From assembly GCA_038501625.1 (NCBI GenBank), contig JAZAYU010000019.1, positions 518,501-582,500 on the forward strand: a stretch of DNA of 64,000 nt, given 5' to 3'. Of this stretch, positions 43,171-55,263 are shown piece by piece. Position 1 is the first letter of the stretch. Each line of letters begins with the position of its first letter. The translations under genes were made by a program, and so were the position numbers. The notes under the pieces are model-generated. The model saw only the letters and a program-made list of their open reading frames with translations, did no database searches and was not told the DNA's origin. The stretch comes from Corbicula japonica (taxonomy: Eukaryota; Mollusca; Bivalvia; Venerida; Cyrenidae).

Positions 43171-46100
43171 TTTATTTATTTCTACAGATTTCAAAATCTA
43201 CAGATGTCACAATGAAAAAACATACATATGCAGCATAAACAAATGTTTATCAAACAATTATGTTCATCACATGATAAAAATATTCTAATTTCGTAAAATG
43301 TAATGAGAACACCATTATAAAAAGTATTGTTTTATAAATTTAAATACATGTATTTGTGTTAAGGGTCCCTGTTTTTAATATAAAGTAAACATATAATAAA
43401 ATGAGTGATAACAAGGTTAAAAAATAGAAAAAAAAGGACGCAAACTGAGCTTTCGCTATTTAAACGATTTTACTGCGGATATTTTTTTAATTATTTTTTT
43501 GTTTATAAGTAGAAAATAATATTAATAATGTTAGATATAAGGAAAATTTTCTGAGTTTGTTTAAAGCCCCAGCCCTAAACTTAAGTAAGAATATACTTTT
43601 GAAAACTCATATTTGTCAATATAGACTCCAATATATAAACTCTCTAACAGAACACAAAAGGTCCGATCGAATTCTTTCTTATAGACGGGATTTTCAATGA
43701 TGTTGTTAAATTATCGTTAACGAACTTTTAAGAAGCTAAATATAATGGAGCTATATTTAGCACTTACGAAGAGACCACTTCATGCGCGATCTCGATTTCT
43801 GAGACGTTTCGGAAATTCTACTTTCGCTTTTAGTCGCGCGGACACAATTTATTTTGGTAAATTAAAATTTTATTAGCCCGAACTAATGCTGAAAATTTGT
43901 GCCTATAGTTCCAAATACATGTAATATTTCATACAAGAGCGGGATAAATTGAAGTAATGCCGCTTTAAACTATTCTTAGAATAACTGCCAAATGGAACCA
44001 GTGCATTTTAACTGGCCATGCTAAGTATTGTGAATGCACTTATATTCGAGCAATAAAATTTCGTACTTTCTATTTATAAGGCACAGTTATGCCGAATCTT
44101 ACTTACTTTTATTTTGGTCTGTCAAGTTTGTTTAAACATGTTTCGTATTATAAAATCAATTGTAATTTTTTTTCAATGTTTTATACTAAATGAAATTGTT
44201 TTTTTTGTTCTCATGAAATATAAAGTTTGGAACTTTTAAATCTTGTTAAAATTAAAAATGATTCTGGCACTTTTATGCCACGGTAGAAAAACAACGATTG
44301 AGCAGAGTCTGTGAAAAGCCATTAATCAAACAAGAAGTTATAATAAAATTATGTATTCTGTTTTGTCGTCAGTACATGTACATGTAATAAATACTGTATA
44401 AACAATGAAACGTGCATACAAACATAAAACTCTGAGACAAAACTTATTATCATGATAATGATTATTTAAATAATTTTACGACTAGTTATTTTTGTCAACC
44501 CCATGACAACAGAAGTCTACGTGTGCTTTGAGTTATCAGATGAAATATGATTACAAATAGGCAATGAAAAGAAGTAATTCGAGTCACGAAGCCGGATTTG
44601 TCTCAAGTAGCTATCGTATGAGACGCGTGCGTGAAGTACGAGTAAAAGAGAAAGAGATGGACATATGACCTGCTCTATCGATTAGTTTTATTTATATCCT
44701 TTTTATAACACTTTGATAATATTAATTTTGGAAGCTTAATATAACAGTATTCGTTACGTAATGTCTTTTTTTTAAAATTAACGTTTACACCTGTGCAGAT
44801 GCATCACGGCGTACGAGCACTAGATTTCAATTTAAACGAATAATGCCGTCAAGAAAATCGATAGTTGCACGCAAGAATGATGTAATTCCTAATTTACTAC
44901 GATGTAGTTATGACAATCTTGCGTGTAACCCTGAGTAAATTCCGGTAAATTTTCGATCACAATATACCTTGTTTAGTACATTTTAGAGACAAAGGTACAA
45001 CTTCAGATTCCCAAAAACAGACAAATATAAAGGCACAATAAACCTTTCAGGTTACAAATAAATTGGTCAACACAATGAACCTACAACTGACACCAAAGAT
45101 ACCATGGAAACGAATTTTACAAGAGAAGCTGACCGCCTTGATATAGTAAGTGGCAGTTTAAAATATGCCGTCCTGGATTTCAAAACGCTTTATAACGTTT
45201 ATCGTACTCAAAATGTCAACTTATAAACCAGTTTGACTCTAGTGAGAGTTAGTACTCAAAACATAGAATGGAAAAATGCTAAAGAAACCCGAATTGCACA
45301 AAACAATATTTATCAATAACATAATCAAACCAACCAAAAAACACATGTATTACGCACGCTATCAATAAATTACATGAGCAGTAACATGAATATTTTAATA
45401 ATAAGAAGAAAAAAAAGCGTTATTTACAAATAACGTACTTGGCATAAACGACAATCAAATCATACTCTGACTAATATTAGCACCTACTCTTCCCCTGTCC
45501 TCTACAAAAATGATTAAAACCTTGTTTTGGCCCGCAGTGCCAAAAGGTTTTTCCACTGACATCTCTGGGGTGGTAACCTTTTGGGCTCTAGGTTTAGTCG
45601 TTGTTTATTAACCCATGCTATCAGTCATCATCTGCTTATCTCTTTTGGCTGTATGGGTAGGATGAATCTTCTGGATGTCGACATTCATGGTAAGCATTAT
45701 TTCACCTTTTCTAGCATTTCAATAACCTTGTATGGAAGGAAGTTGTTGGCAAATAGTCATAGATACTTATTAAATGAAAACACAATTCACACTTTCTTGC
45801 CCAGATGCATTTCAGTGTCGTGGGTAATCCCTTTTTAAATGTAGTTATCTTTAATTTCAGTTAAATAGCATTGCAAACAAGAATTAATTTATCCACATTA
45901 TACATCGTCTTGAATCAGCTACCGCATCACGGCTTTTCTAACTATTTTGTGGTTTATTATAAAAGAGCTATTTCACTTTCTTTTAATTGTTCAACTATCG
46001 TGTTCGTTTTTGCTGATTTCGTCACCAAGTACCTTTTTTCTTCCATTACCAGCGCCCTTGCATCATGTTCATTACTGCCGATGGTTCATTGTTAAAGACT

Positions 46101-46545
46101 TGCAGAAGTTGCTTGTTGTTGCAGGTACATGTAATACTTTAAGGTGGGTCGGTCTTAATTTGTTTTGTCTACCCTCACTCAAAGTTTAATTTGGTCATTT
46201 TGTCTATAATTTTTTTAGAATGACATTGGCTTTTATCAAAAATGGAGTTCATGCAGTTAATGGTCAAGTAACCAGAAAGCTATCTTGGATTATTTGTTCT
46301 GTTAAAAACCTCAGGAAAAATAATAATACCTTATTAATCAACATCATTTTTGGTAATAAATTAGTTTTAAAGTATCCAATTTTATAATTACATCTCTTTC
46401 AATTTAAGTCTGTACTGTTCTAATTTTCAGCCTGCAGTAAATCAATTTAAGAAACCAATATATAAAGATTTAAAAAACATTTAATAAATCATCCTTTGAG
46501 AAAACTGTTATTTTTAAACCATCTCCAGACATAGGAACGACATAC
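43171..46545. other. Intergenic; one dispersed-repeat segment
   Basis: 45531-45700 ('tttggcccgcagtgccaaaa…ctctggggtggtaacctttt…gtcgacattcatgg') shares blocks with the 26.7-kb and 53.3-kb repeats. Overlapping open frames at 45581-46189 have no motif support. The remainder is unremarkable. Confidence 0.45.
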
Positions 46546-46625
46546 GACATAATATTGGGCGCCGGGTTGTCTGTCCGTCCGTCAGTCCGTACGTCCCGCA
46601 TTCGTGTCCAGCCCATAACTTTTTT
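46546..46625 (+). repeat. Fragment of a GTCCGTCC-type repeat
   Basis: 'gggcgccgggttgtctgtcc…gtccgtacgtcccgcattcgt' continues into 'cccataacttttttatttga'. Confidence 0.5.
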
Positions 46626-46870
46626 ATTTGAAGAAATGTTTTATTTAAAAATTCACCTCAATAGTTATACAACTAACTGTTGGGGATAAAGTACCCATTC
46701 TTTGACGGTCTCTTATCTGATAGGGCACTTGAATTACAATTATTTGCAATTATAAAACAGCTGGTAGAACGACTTGTAATAGTTTTAAACTTGTTCTATG
46801 TTAAAAGTATACAGTACATGCAGTGCTCTAGATATATTTTCGTTTTTGACACAAAACCATTATAATTATT

Positions 46871-49800
46871 ACACCCTGGCTAACCTGGTACGCTTCGCGG
46901 ACGGCATTACGCCGCGATCACGGCATATACAACGCTTTTTACCGGCATAACCGGTTTCAATGTAGGAGATTTTGTGGGGTAAGGTTGGAAAATCGCCGAG
47001 TTTTTGGTAAGATATTTAAATAACACTCAAACCAATATGCCTATACGGCTTTCAGATCATGGCTATTTATGATTCTAGTCTTCTCTGTGTACAGAATACA
47101 GTAGTATGCTCAATCATTCGTGAAAATGGACCTCTCTGTGCTGCAAAAGTTGTAAATTTTCTGTTCAAATGCATTTTTCTTGAGCTAAACTGAAGTCTAG
47201 TGAAAAATTATGACTGCATAAAAATGTTTGTATTGGAAAACACTGCAGTGTAAAATTTGTATGTGTTTTATCTATACTTTACTTATTGTTTTGCCAAAAA
47301 ATGAGAGGCCACGCACCGTGCACCGGCACTTGATTTTTGCTACGCTGCGTATCGCGGCATTTAATTCGATGCTGGTATAAAACTATACTTTGGTTGTCAA
47401 AATCTTTTACTGTTTACATTTAATTGAGCTGTAGTTTGTTGTGTTGGTGTACATTGCAAAAAAGATTTTGATGTTCTTAAAAATTCTTCCATCAACAAGC
47501 AGGAGCTAATTCTGAGGGTATTCTTTGGGGTTGCTCAAGCCCCCTTTTGACGCATCAGTATTTCGTTTTAACGGTGATTATGGCCTGAAAGTTGGAATTA
47601 TAAAATAACTGCCCTGTGACTGACACAAACGAACTTCTTTTGTGGAAATCTTTGATTCGACCATGAACAAAGCTAGCAGAGTATTTCACGCAATACCCGA
47701 GTCCGTAACCGATGAAACCCCCAATCAATAATTTGTGAAAGATAGATTTATCTGACGTTGATTGTTTCAATAAAAGTTAAATTGAATATAAAAATCTACC
47801 CCTTGTTAAGAAGCAGTAGGGTGTGGGTGGGGCAAATCAACATTAAGCATTGTTTCAAACTTTGTCTATTACATGTAAAATGTAATATATTAATGTTTAA
47901 GAAACTTAATATTTATTGACAAAAATCATTTATAGAAGTCGGATGAAAGACTAGATTTTTATACGCCCGTTTTTAAAACGGGACGTATTATGGGAACACC
48001 TGCGGCGGGCGGGCAGGCGGGCGGGCGGCGTCCACAGGGTTCCCGCTCTCTAAATCAAAGAGTTTTCATCCGGTCTTAATCAAACTTGGTGAATATGTTG
48101 GTGGGCATAATATCTCGACCAAGTTCTATAACCAGCCAAATCCCCCAGGCACTCCTGAATTATGGCCCTTGTATTGTCAAAAATTACTGTTTCCGATCTC
48201 TAAGTCAAAGATTTTTCATCCGGTCTTTATCAAACTTGGTGAATATGTTGGTGGGCATAATAACTCGACCATGTTTTATAACCAGCCAAATCCCCCCAGG
48301 CACTCCTGAATTATGGTCCTTGAATTGTCCAAAATTACTGTTTCCGCTCTCTAAGTCAAAGAGTTTTCATCCGGCCTTTGTCAAACTTGGTGAATATGTT
48401 GGTGGGCATAATATCTCGACCAAGTTCTATAACCAGCCAAATCCCCCCAGGCACTCCTGAATTGTGGCTCTTGAATTGTCCAAAATTTGGGTTTCCGCTC
48501 TCTAAGTCAAAGAGATTTTGTCCTGTCTTTATCAAACTTGGTGAATAAGTTGGTGGGCATAATATCTCGACCAAGTTCTATAACCAGCCAAATCCCCCAT
48601 GCACTCCTGAATTATGGCCCTTGAATTGTCCAAAATTTGGGTTTCCGCTCTCTAAGTCAAAGAGTTTTCATCCGGTCTTTATCAAACTTGGTGAATATGT
48701 TGGTGGGCATAATATCTCGACCAAGTTCTGTAACCAGCCTAATCCCCCTAGGCACTCCTGAATTATGGCCCTTGAATTGTCCAAAATTACTGTTTCCGCT
48801 CTCTAAGAGTTTTCATCCGGTCTTTATCAAACTTGGTGAATATGTTGGTGGGCATTATATCTCGACCAAGTTCTATAAACTGCCAAATCCCCCAGGCTTT
48901 CCTGAATTATGGCCCTTGATTTGTCCAAAAACTGAATTAGCGCTATCTGCTCATCGGATCGTTACGCAACTTTGATGATCAGCATTTTGACGGGCGTATT
49001 TTGTGTCAGTTTGGCACTCTTGTTAAAGATCGTTTTGAAAAGAATGCGTTTTACAAAAAGAAATTGATTTATGTTATATTTTTGCGTTCAACTTGTCTTA
49101 TTTTTAAAATACTAATTAAGGGAGTATCCGTGGTCCGATTTTGTCCAATTTTGGATATGTTGTTGTTTATACTAAATGTGACGGGTATTGAACATTTAAT
49201 TTATTTTGCAATTTTGAATAGGTTTGACGTATTTTTTCGTAATGTGACTGTGCTAATTATGTTTATTGCAAGTAATTGACTTGATCTTTGACATGTGGTG
49301 AAAAAATGAAATGTCGTACATTATGCTGTAATCACTTTAATCTGTGTACCAAGTGCATGATATGCAGGATCATTTTTCACCAAAGGTCTAAGGCCAGGTA
49401 CACATAAATAAGAAAAAAAAACTTTTATAACTTCAGAAGAAGTCATGAGCATTCATTTAAATGGCAATACGAAAATTATGCACGGCCTTTTATTTTCACC
49501 AATGGTCTACGGTAGGTGTCTGTTATTAAAATAGAGAAAACTTAATATTTCAATAACTCATAAAGTAAAAGGAACAAGATACAGTGATGACACTTGGTAT
49601 ACATATTTGATGTTAAGTGGTTACAGCATTATGTACATTATTTCATTTTTAACCAGAGGCCAAAAGTCAAGTCAGTTATTTAAAATAAACATAAACTATC
49701 TTTCACAAATTATTGATTTGCGTGCAATACTCTGATAGCCTTGTTCAGAGTTGGATGAAGCATTTTCGAAAGAAAGGGGTTCGATTTTGTCAGCCTTATG

Positions 49801-50765
49801 GTAGTTATGTGATAATTCTAACTCTCTGGCCATAATCCCCATGAAAATATTAATATAATTGCTATTAAGTAAACATAACCACAAAACGTTCACAAATTAT
49901 TGATTGGGGTTTTCATCGGTAGCGGACTCCTGCATTGCGTGAAATACTCTCAGACTGATAGCTTTGTTCAGGGCTGGATCAAAGATTTCCACAAAAGAAG
50001 TTCGTTTGGGTCGGTCTTAAGGTAGTTGTGTGATAATTCCAGCTTTCTAGCCATAATTACCATGAAATCTAAATATTGATGCGCCAAAAGGGGGTGTGAG
50101 CAATCCGAAAAATACCCTCCGGATTCGCTCCTGTTTGTTGATGGAAGAATTTTTAAGTATGTCAAACAATGTTTTATAATGTACACCAACACAACAATCT
50201 ACAACTATATTAGATGTGAAGAAACAGTTCAATATTTCGACAACTAAAGCATATTTTAATACCAGCATCGCATAAAATGCCGTGATACGCAGCGTAGCAT
50301 AAATCAAGTGCCGGTGCACGGTGCGTGGCCTCTCATTTTTTGCAAAAAGCAGGTTCAATATAGATAAAACACACTCAAATTTTACACTGCAGTGTCCTCC
50401 AGTCCAAAAAAATTTATGCAGTCATAATTCTTCACAAGACTTCAGATTAGATCAAGAAAAAATACGTTTGAACAGGAAATTTACAACTTTTGCAGCACAG
50501 AGAGGTCCATTTTCACGAATGATTGAGCAAACTACTGTATTCTGGACACAGAGAAGACTAGAATCATAAATAGCCATGATCTGACAGCCGTATAGGCCTA
50601 TTGGTTTGAGTATTATTTAAATATCTAACCAAAAACTCGGCGATTTTCCAACCTTACCCCACAAAATCTCCTACATTGACACCGGTTATGCCGGTTAAAA
50701 GCGTTGCATATGCCGTGATCGCGGCGTAGTGCCGTTCGCGAAGCGTACCAGGTTAGCCAGGGTGT
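46871..50765. mobile_element. 3.9-kb fold-back element with ~0.9-kb inverted arms
   Basis: Left arm starts ACACCCTGGCTAACCTGGTA at 46871; the right arm ends with its exact complement at 50765. Arms match with modest divergence over ~890 bp (to about 47765 and from about 49885), including 'cgcgatcacggcatat', 'gattttgtggggtaaggttg', 'gcaccgtgcaccggcacttg' and 'aaagatagatttatc'-type landmarks. A partial extra copy of the inner arm end lies at 49690-49870. The centre holds a nested tandem array. No transposase frame is evident, so it is non-autonomous or decayed. I could not settle the target duplication. Confidence 0.9.
47955..49015 (+). repeat. Six-unit ~150-bp tandem array inside a 'tatacgcccg…gacgggcgta' repeat
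   Basis: After 'tatacgcccgtttttaaaac' and a GGGCGGGC-rich stretch, the motif 'cttggtgaatatgttggtgg' starts units at spacings of 150, 151, 151, 150 and 145 bp (48091, 48241, 48392, 48543, 48693, 48838). It closes with 'ttgacgggcgtattttgtgt'. Because 150 is a multiple of three, long open frames appear on both strands at 48086-48975. I regard them as by-products of the array. It lies within the fold-back element. Confidence 0.88.
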
Positions 50766-51780
50766 TTTATAGGAATAATTATTATAAACTCAGTTCATCA
50801 AACTATGTTTCGTCCATGTAATAAGTACTTTTTGTAATAATGTAATGTAGTTTTAATTGCAAAAAAATGTAATTTTTTAAACTTCGTTTTAAAAGTGAAT
50901 ACAATATACTGCAATAACGATAATACATGTAATAAACATGTTGTGCTGCATGTGCAGTATAAAGCGCTAAACAAAAAAGGAAACTATATAAGATCGATGC
51001 CAAAATACTTATTAATATGTACGATTCAAATTTCAAAAGCTCTTACATTTGAATATGGCTGACACTTCTTATTAATAATTAATGATGATTAACTATAATA
51101 TATTAATTATAATAAATAATTGATTAATATTTTCCCAAAATAAGTGCATTTACCGTTTTAAGGAATGATTTGTCTAAAACAATTAGGGAAACTTAACAGA
51201 ATAGAATTTTGAAAGGGGATCTAAGTACACGAACACGAACACGATCGTATTCATTTTTACGTAACGCTAACAAATATACAAAGTGAAATGACGCTTTTAT
51301 AATTATGTTGCTAAACAGTTTAAATATTTGACATGAAGATAATGCGAATTAAAAAAACTGTTAATACTTTCAAATTAACATGTTGTAAGAAAATTTAAAC
51401 ATTGACCGTGATTTAAAAGAAAACAGGCTATAAATCATTTATGCCAGAAAATAATTCCTCTCTTGTAGAAAATGCATTTATTAATTAATTTATTGTTTTC
51501 TTCGTGCATGATGATGGGGTTATAAATTACGAATACTTAAATACCCCAAGAAATCATGAGATGCGAATCTATCCGATAATGTTGCGAGTAAAATACCCAC
51601 TAACACGAATAGAAAAAAAAAGAAGAATTGTCTCTTTTTCGCCCAGGATACGTCCATTTAAATGACAATAGATTGGAACAAAGAAACAATATCTAAACGT
51701 TGTAATATTTAATAATTATTTTCTAAAAAGGACAATGAAAGAACTAAATACATATAACACTCTATATTCTCACTAAACCT
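50766..51780. other. Intergenic, nothing recognised
   Basis: Very AT-rich. One segment ('aacttaacagaatagaattt' + 'tgaaaggggatct', 51190-51225) resembles 31040-31075, so it is repeat-derived. Confidence 0.45.
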
Positions 51781-52013
51781 TGTTGCCGATACCGGGAATC
51801 GAACACCTTTATCGCACGACAACAGCGCCTTCATACTAACTCGCTACCGACTGAGGTAGCCGGCACGACACCTCCACTTGCCAACACAAGCCCCCAACCT
51901 CCCCCCCCCCCAAAAAAAAAAAATAAAAAATAAATAGAAGCGAAACATTACCATACGATGACAGCGCCTAGCAATACTAATACGAACACGCTACTGACTG
52001 AGCTAGCTGGCAC
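51781..52013 (-). repeat. Two tRNA-like SINE heads, minus strand
   Basis: 51781-51866: on the minus strand an A-box-like TACCTCAGTCGGTAGCGAGT, 'gaaggcgctgttgtcg', then B-box GGTGTTCGATTCCCGG. A second A-box region with 'aggcgctgtcatcg' spans 51950-52013. They are separated by C- and A-homopolymers. The same family as 14055-14142. Confidence 0.65.
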
Positions 52014-54356
52014 CTCCCTCCTTTTTCCTCTCCCTACCATAGTTTTGGTTCACCCTTTAACCAGTGAGTAAGTGTAATAGACTTACTTTTCTTTCCACCT
52101 GAGCAAATCTATTTAACCCCCGCCCCTAACCCCCAACCCCCACAACCCCTCCCCTTCAAAAAATGTTGCGCGGCTAACCTTGATAACTCTGATTAACGTG
52201 CTCAGCACCATTTTATGTTATTATAGGTCATTCTTATAAGGCCTTGATGTATTTACTACTGTTACACTTTCGGTCATTAAACTGAACATGTATATGACAT
52301 TTATATATTCAAAAAAGTGTAGTAAATACTTATCTCCGACAATATAAATAATATTAGTGAGATGATATTGTAGATTAAGCATTTACAACTTAGTACTTGT
52401 CTAACCCCGATGATTTCACGCGAACTGAATGAACCTTGTTTACACTGGTCATCTTTTTCGGGTCAACGTTTTAGTAGATGTAAATGACATTTGTATTTAA
52501 CAACACAATTTGGTAAGTCAAGTAAAATGATAACATACAAACAAAACTGTTACCGGATGAAACTTGTGATGACTGTCTGATACACACGTAATGGTAGATG
52601 AAGATCAAATTACGACTTTACATGGTCCGGTGATGACCTAAAGTGATTTCTAGATGCATATGAAAACTTTTCTGATTGACTTGCGAAAAGTGTAGACCCT
52701 GGCCTGACTGCACATATGTGCAGTTTGTTCAGAGCATACATTGCGCGCAAAGACCTTAAGTTCTATTTCGTCTTGTTGCGTAACATACAATTATGCATTT
52801 GTAATTTTTTCAATTGTGCCATTGAATGTTTTAGTTTGATTTGGTCATTAGAATTGACTAGATGTTATTATAAAAACGGTTGTCAACTCAAATGACCAGG
52901 CCAAACCTAAATCCAAATGCCTTTTAATTTTAAAGACATAACGGTATCTTTTCTTTAGCGAACTTCAGGATTTCCCTTACCCGTTAAAACATACGAAAAC
53001 ATCTTCAAAACAGATAGGATTTGGCTGGTCTTATCGTTATGATAGAATTTCAAAGTTGAAAATTTGACTCTAATTCTTGCTTTCCGTTAAGTCTTTTGGT
53101 AAGTGCATATATTTGATTATATATAGAGTTTATGCATGTGCCTTTCCGCAAATCTGTGGCGTTTACTATTTGATTCTAGTCCTTATCGGTTCCGTTACTA
53201 AAGAAGGACCAAAGATACCTGTAAGAAAAAACCCACAACATTTTTTGTATCACGGTTCAAACCTTGAAAACAACCAGGTCGATAAACAAACCAGACATCC
53301 ATCGAAATAAATACGCTTCATTACCCCCTGGATTCTTATTTGTTAATTGTTTGTGTTGTCTGTTGAAATTGATCATTGTATATACCCACGCTCTCTTTTA
53401 TTCTCTAATTTTTGACTGTAAAGGGAGGCTGTGTCTTTTGGATGTGGCCATTCCAAACATCTATATTCCAATATTTCATGAAAAGTCATCATATCTACAG
53501 CCACTTACTGTCTCCTATTAATTTCTACGTTATTAATTAGTCTTTAGCATTGTAGCATTGATTGTCAGGCTGCAGTATTTCCTTAACAGATTTATGACAG
53601 CCTGCAGTTTAGAGGCTTTCACCGTTGCTAGTGCCCATCTAGTCTAGATAAACGTTTTATTTTATTTGCATGGACACTTGCAGTATATCATTTCAAGATG
53701 TGTGTAACTAATTATACTAATGATGGCTAATGTCATATGATTGGCGAGGTGTACAACTTTACTTAACATTATCGCATATTTTATTCCACTTATGACATCC
53801 GTGTTCATTAGTAAATGAGAATCTGCAGTTTTGATAGAGTCTCCATTGAATTCTAATTAGATCACTTTGGACATCATATTTATTTAAGTCAAGAAGTTGT
53901 TTTAAATGATATAATAAACTACTAATTAGTGTCAAAATGTCTAAAGTAAAACATAACTCAATTCTAATCAGAGCATAATAGATGTGAATTGGTACATTTA
54001 GGCGGTCAGATTTATTCTTTTGACATAATTTCCTTTAATTGTTAAAGAACAATTAATTAAAACAAATGTTTAATACTGTAACATTAACTAGTATTGCCCT
54101 TTCTGTTTTTAGTTGATATTAATTGTCGAAGTACAAATGAGTGCAATGTTAATATCATGAAGCATTCTTTGTGTGAGTAGCCATCTTTGTGTAAGATTAA
54201 GTACTTAAAGGTAAGCGAGGGGGTTTTGTTGTGGATCCACGGGTTTCACTAGGGGAGGCAAATCCTACCTAACCCTAGGGAAAAATACCGTTCCCATGAC
54301 TTGCCCCTAATATAAATGAAGATCCGTGGCCCAAGATCACAAAACTAATATTGAAC
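52014..54356. other. Intergenic; one repeat segment
   Basis: C-rich tracts at 52110-52165. 53333-53450 shares 'gttaattgtttgtg' and 'aagggaggctgtg' with the 26.8-kb repeat. No gene recognised. Confidence 0.45.
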
Positions 54357-54444
54357 ACCAGTCACAAATCTCAAGCATCTGATTTGCTAAAATGGCAACC
54401 AGTCGCCTTTTTAGCCAATCAGATACTTGAGATTTGTGACTGGT
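54357..54444. repeat. Hairpin with ~36-bp arms
   Basis: 'accagtcacaaatctcaagc…atctgatttgctaaaa' is mirrored by 'ttttagccaatcagata…cttgagatttgtgactggt'. Probably a small MITE. Confidence 0.8.
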
Positions 54445-55097
54445 CTCAAGCTTTAGTTTTATTATCTTTCTTCAGTCCTTCTTGAGTTTGTGTAGCAAAA
54501 ACAAAAAGGAAAGGCATGACAGCGCTTTGTAGAATTCCTAATAAAATGTAAGGATCTCTGTGACTAGGACATTTTATATTTAATAGACCTCTCCTAGTTA
54601 TAAGGCTTAGAACACAAAACCTACTTGAAAGAAGTCACTTTAATTTTTAATTTAAAATAATCATCCAAACAAAGCAAAGAATAATCTCGACACAGCCTCG
54701 TTCTGTTACGGTGATATTGTTTTTATCTTCACCTCACACTTTTGCAAACAACTTAAAATGAACAAAGCGTGTTGAAAAGCAGCGAATTATCTATTTGAAA
54801 TTTATCGATTTTTTTTGGTCTACAGGCGTTTGATTATTTTATTTACACTATTGTTTCTATCATTATTTGTTGAATTACATGTATGTTTATTGTTTCTGTT
54901 ATGAAAGAATAAGTTTTATTCACACTCCTAAAATGTATCATGTTTTAGATGTATATATATATATCTAAAAAGCGAAACTGGTAGATGTTATGTATAGTGT
55001 GCGTTCACAATAAACTTTTTTTTTCAAAACCTTTGCTGTTACTTTAATACTTCAAAATTGGAACCTGTCGATTGATAGCATTAATAACCTGAAAAAT
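54445..55097. other. Intergenic, nothing recognised
   Basis: AT-rich; a short TA run at 54954-54965. Confidence 0.45.
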
Positions 55098-55263
55098 TAG
55101 GGGCGGATCTACAGAGTAGACAGTGGGTTGCTCCAATTCCCCTCTTGCGAAGCGATATTTAATTTTCATGGGTAATTAGGCAACAGAGTTGGAAATTATT
55201 ATGTAACTACCCTAAGACAGCCCTAATGGAATCCCCTTTCTGGATATCTTGCATCCGACCCTG
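55098..55263 (+). mobile_element. MITE family C
   Basis: Begins tAGGGGCGGATCTAC and ends GCATCCGACCCTG, with 'cagagttggaaattattatg' and 'taactaccctaagacagccc' inside. Confidence 0.75.

Noticed and set aside
45581..46189. Three overlapping plus-strand open frames, some hydrophobic
   Set aside because: They overlap a dispersed repeat shared with 26.7 and 53.3 kb, have no motif, and no splice pattern joins them.
48086..48975. Open frames of 72-124 codons on both strands with repeated peptide segments
   Set aside because: They follow the ~150-bp array on both strands at once; the repeat length is a multiple of three, so open frames are expected without coding.
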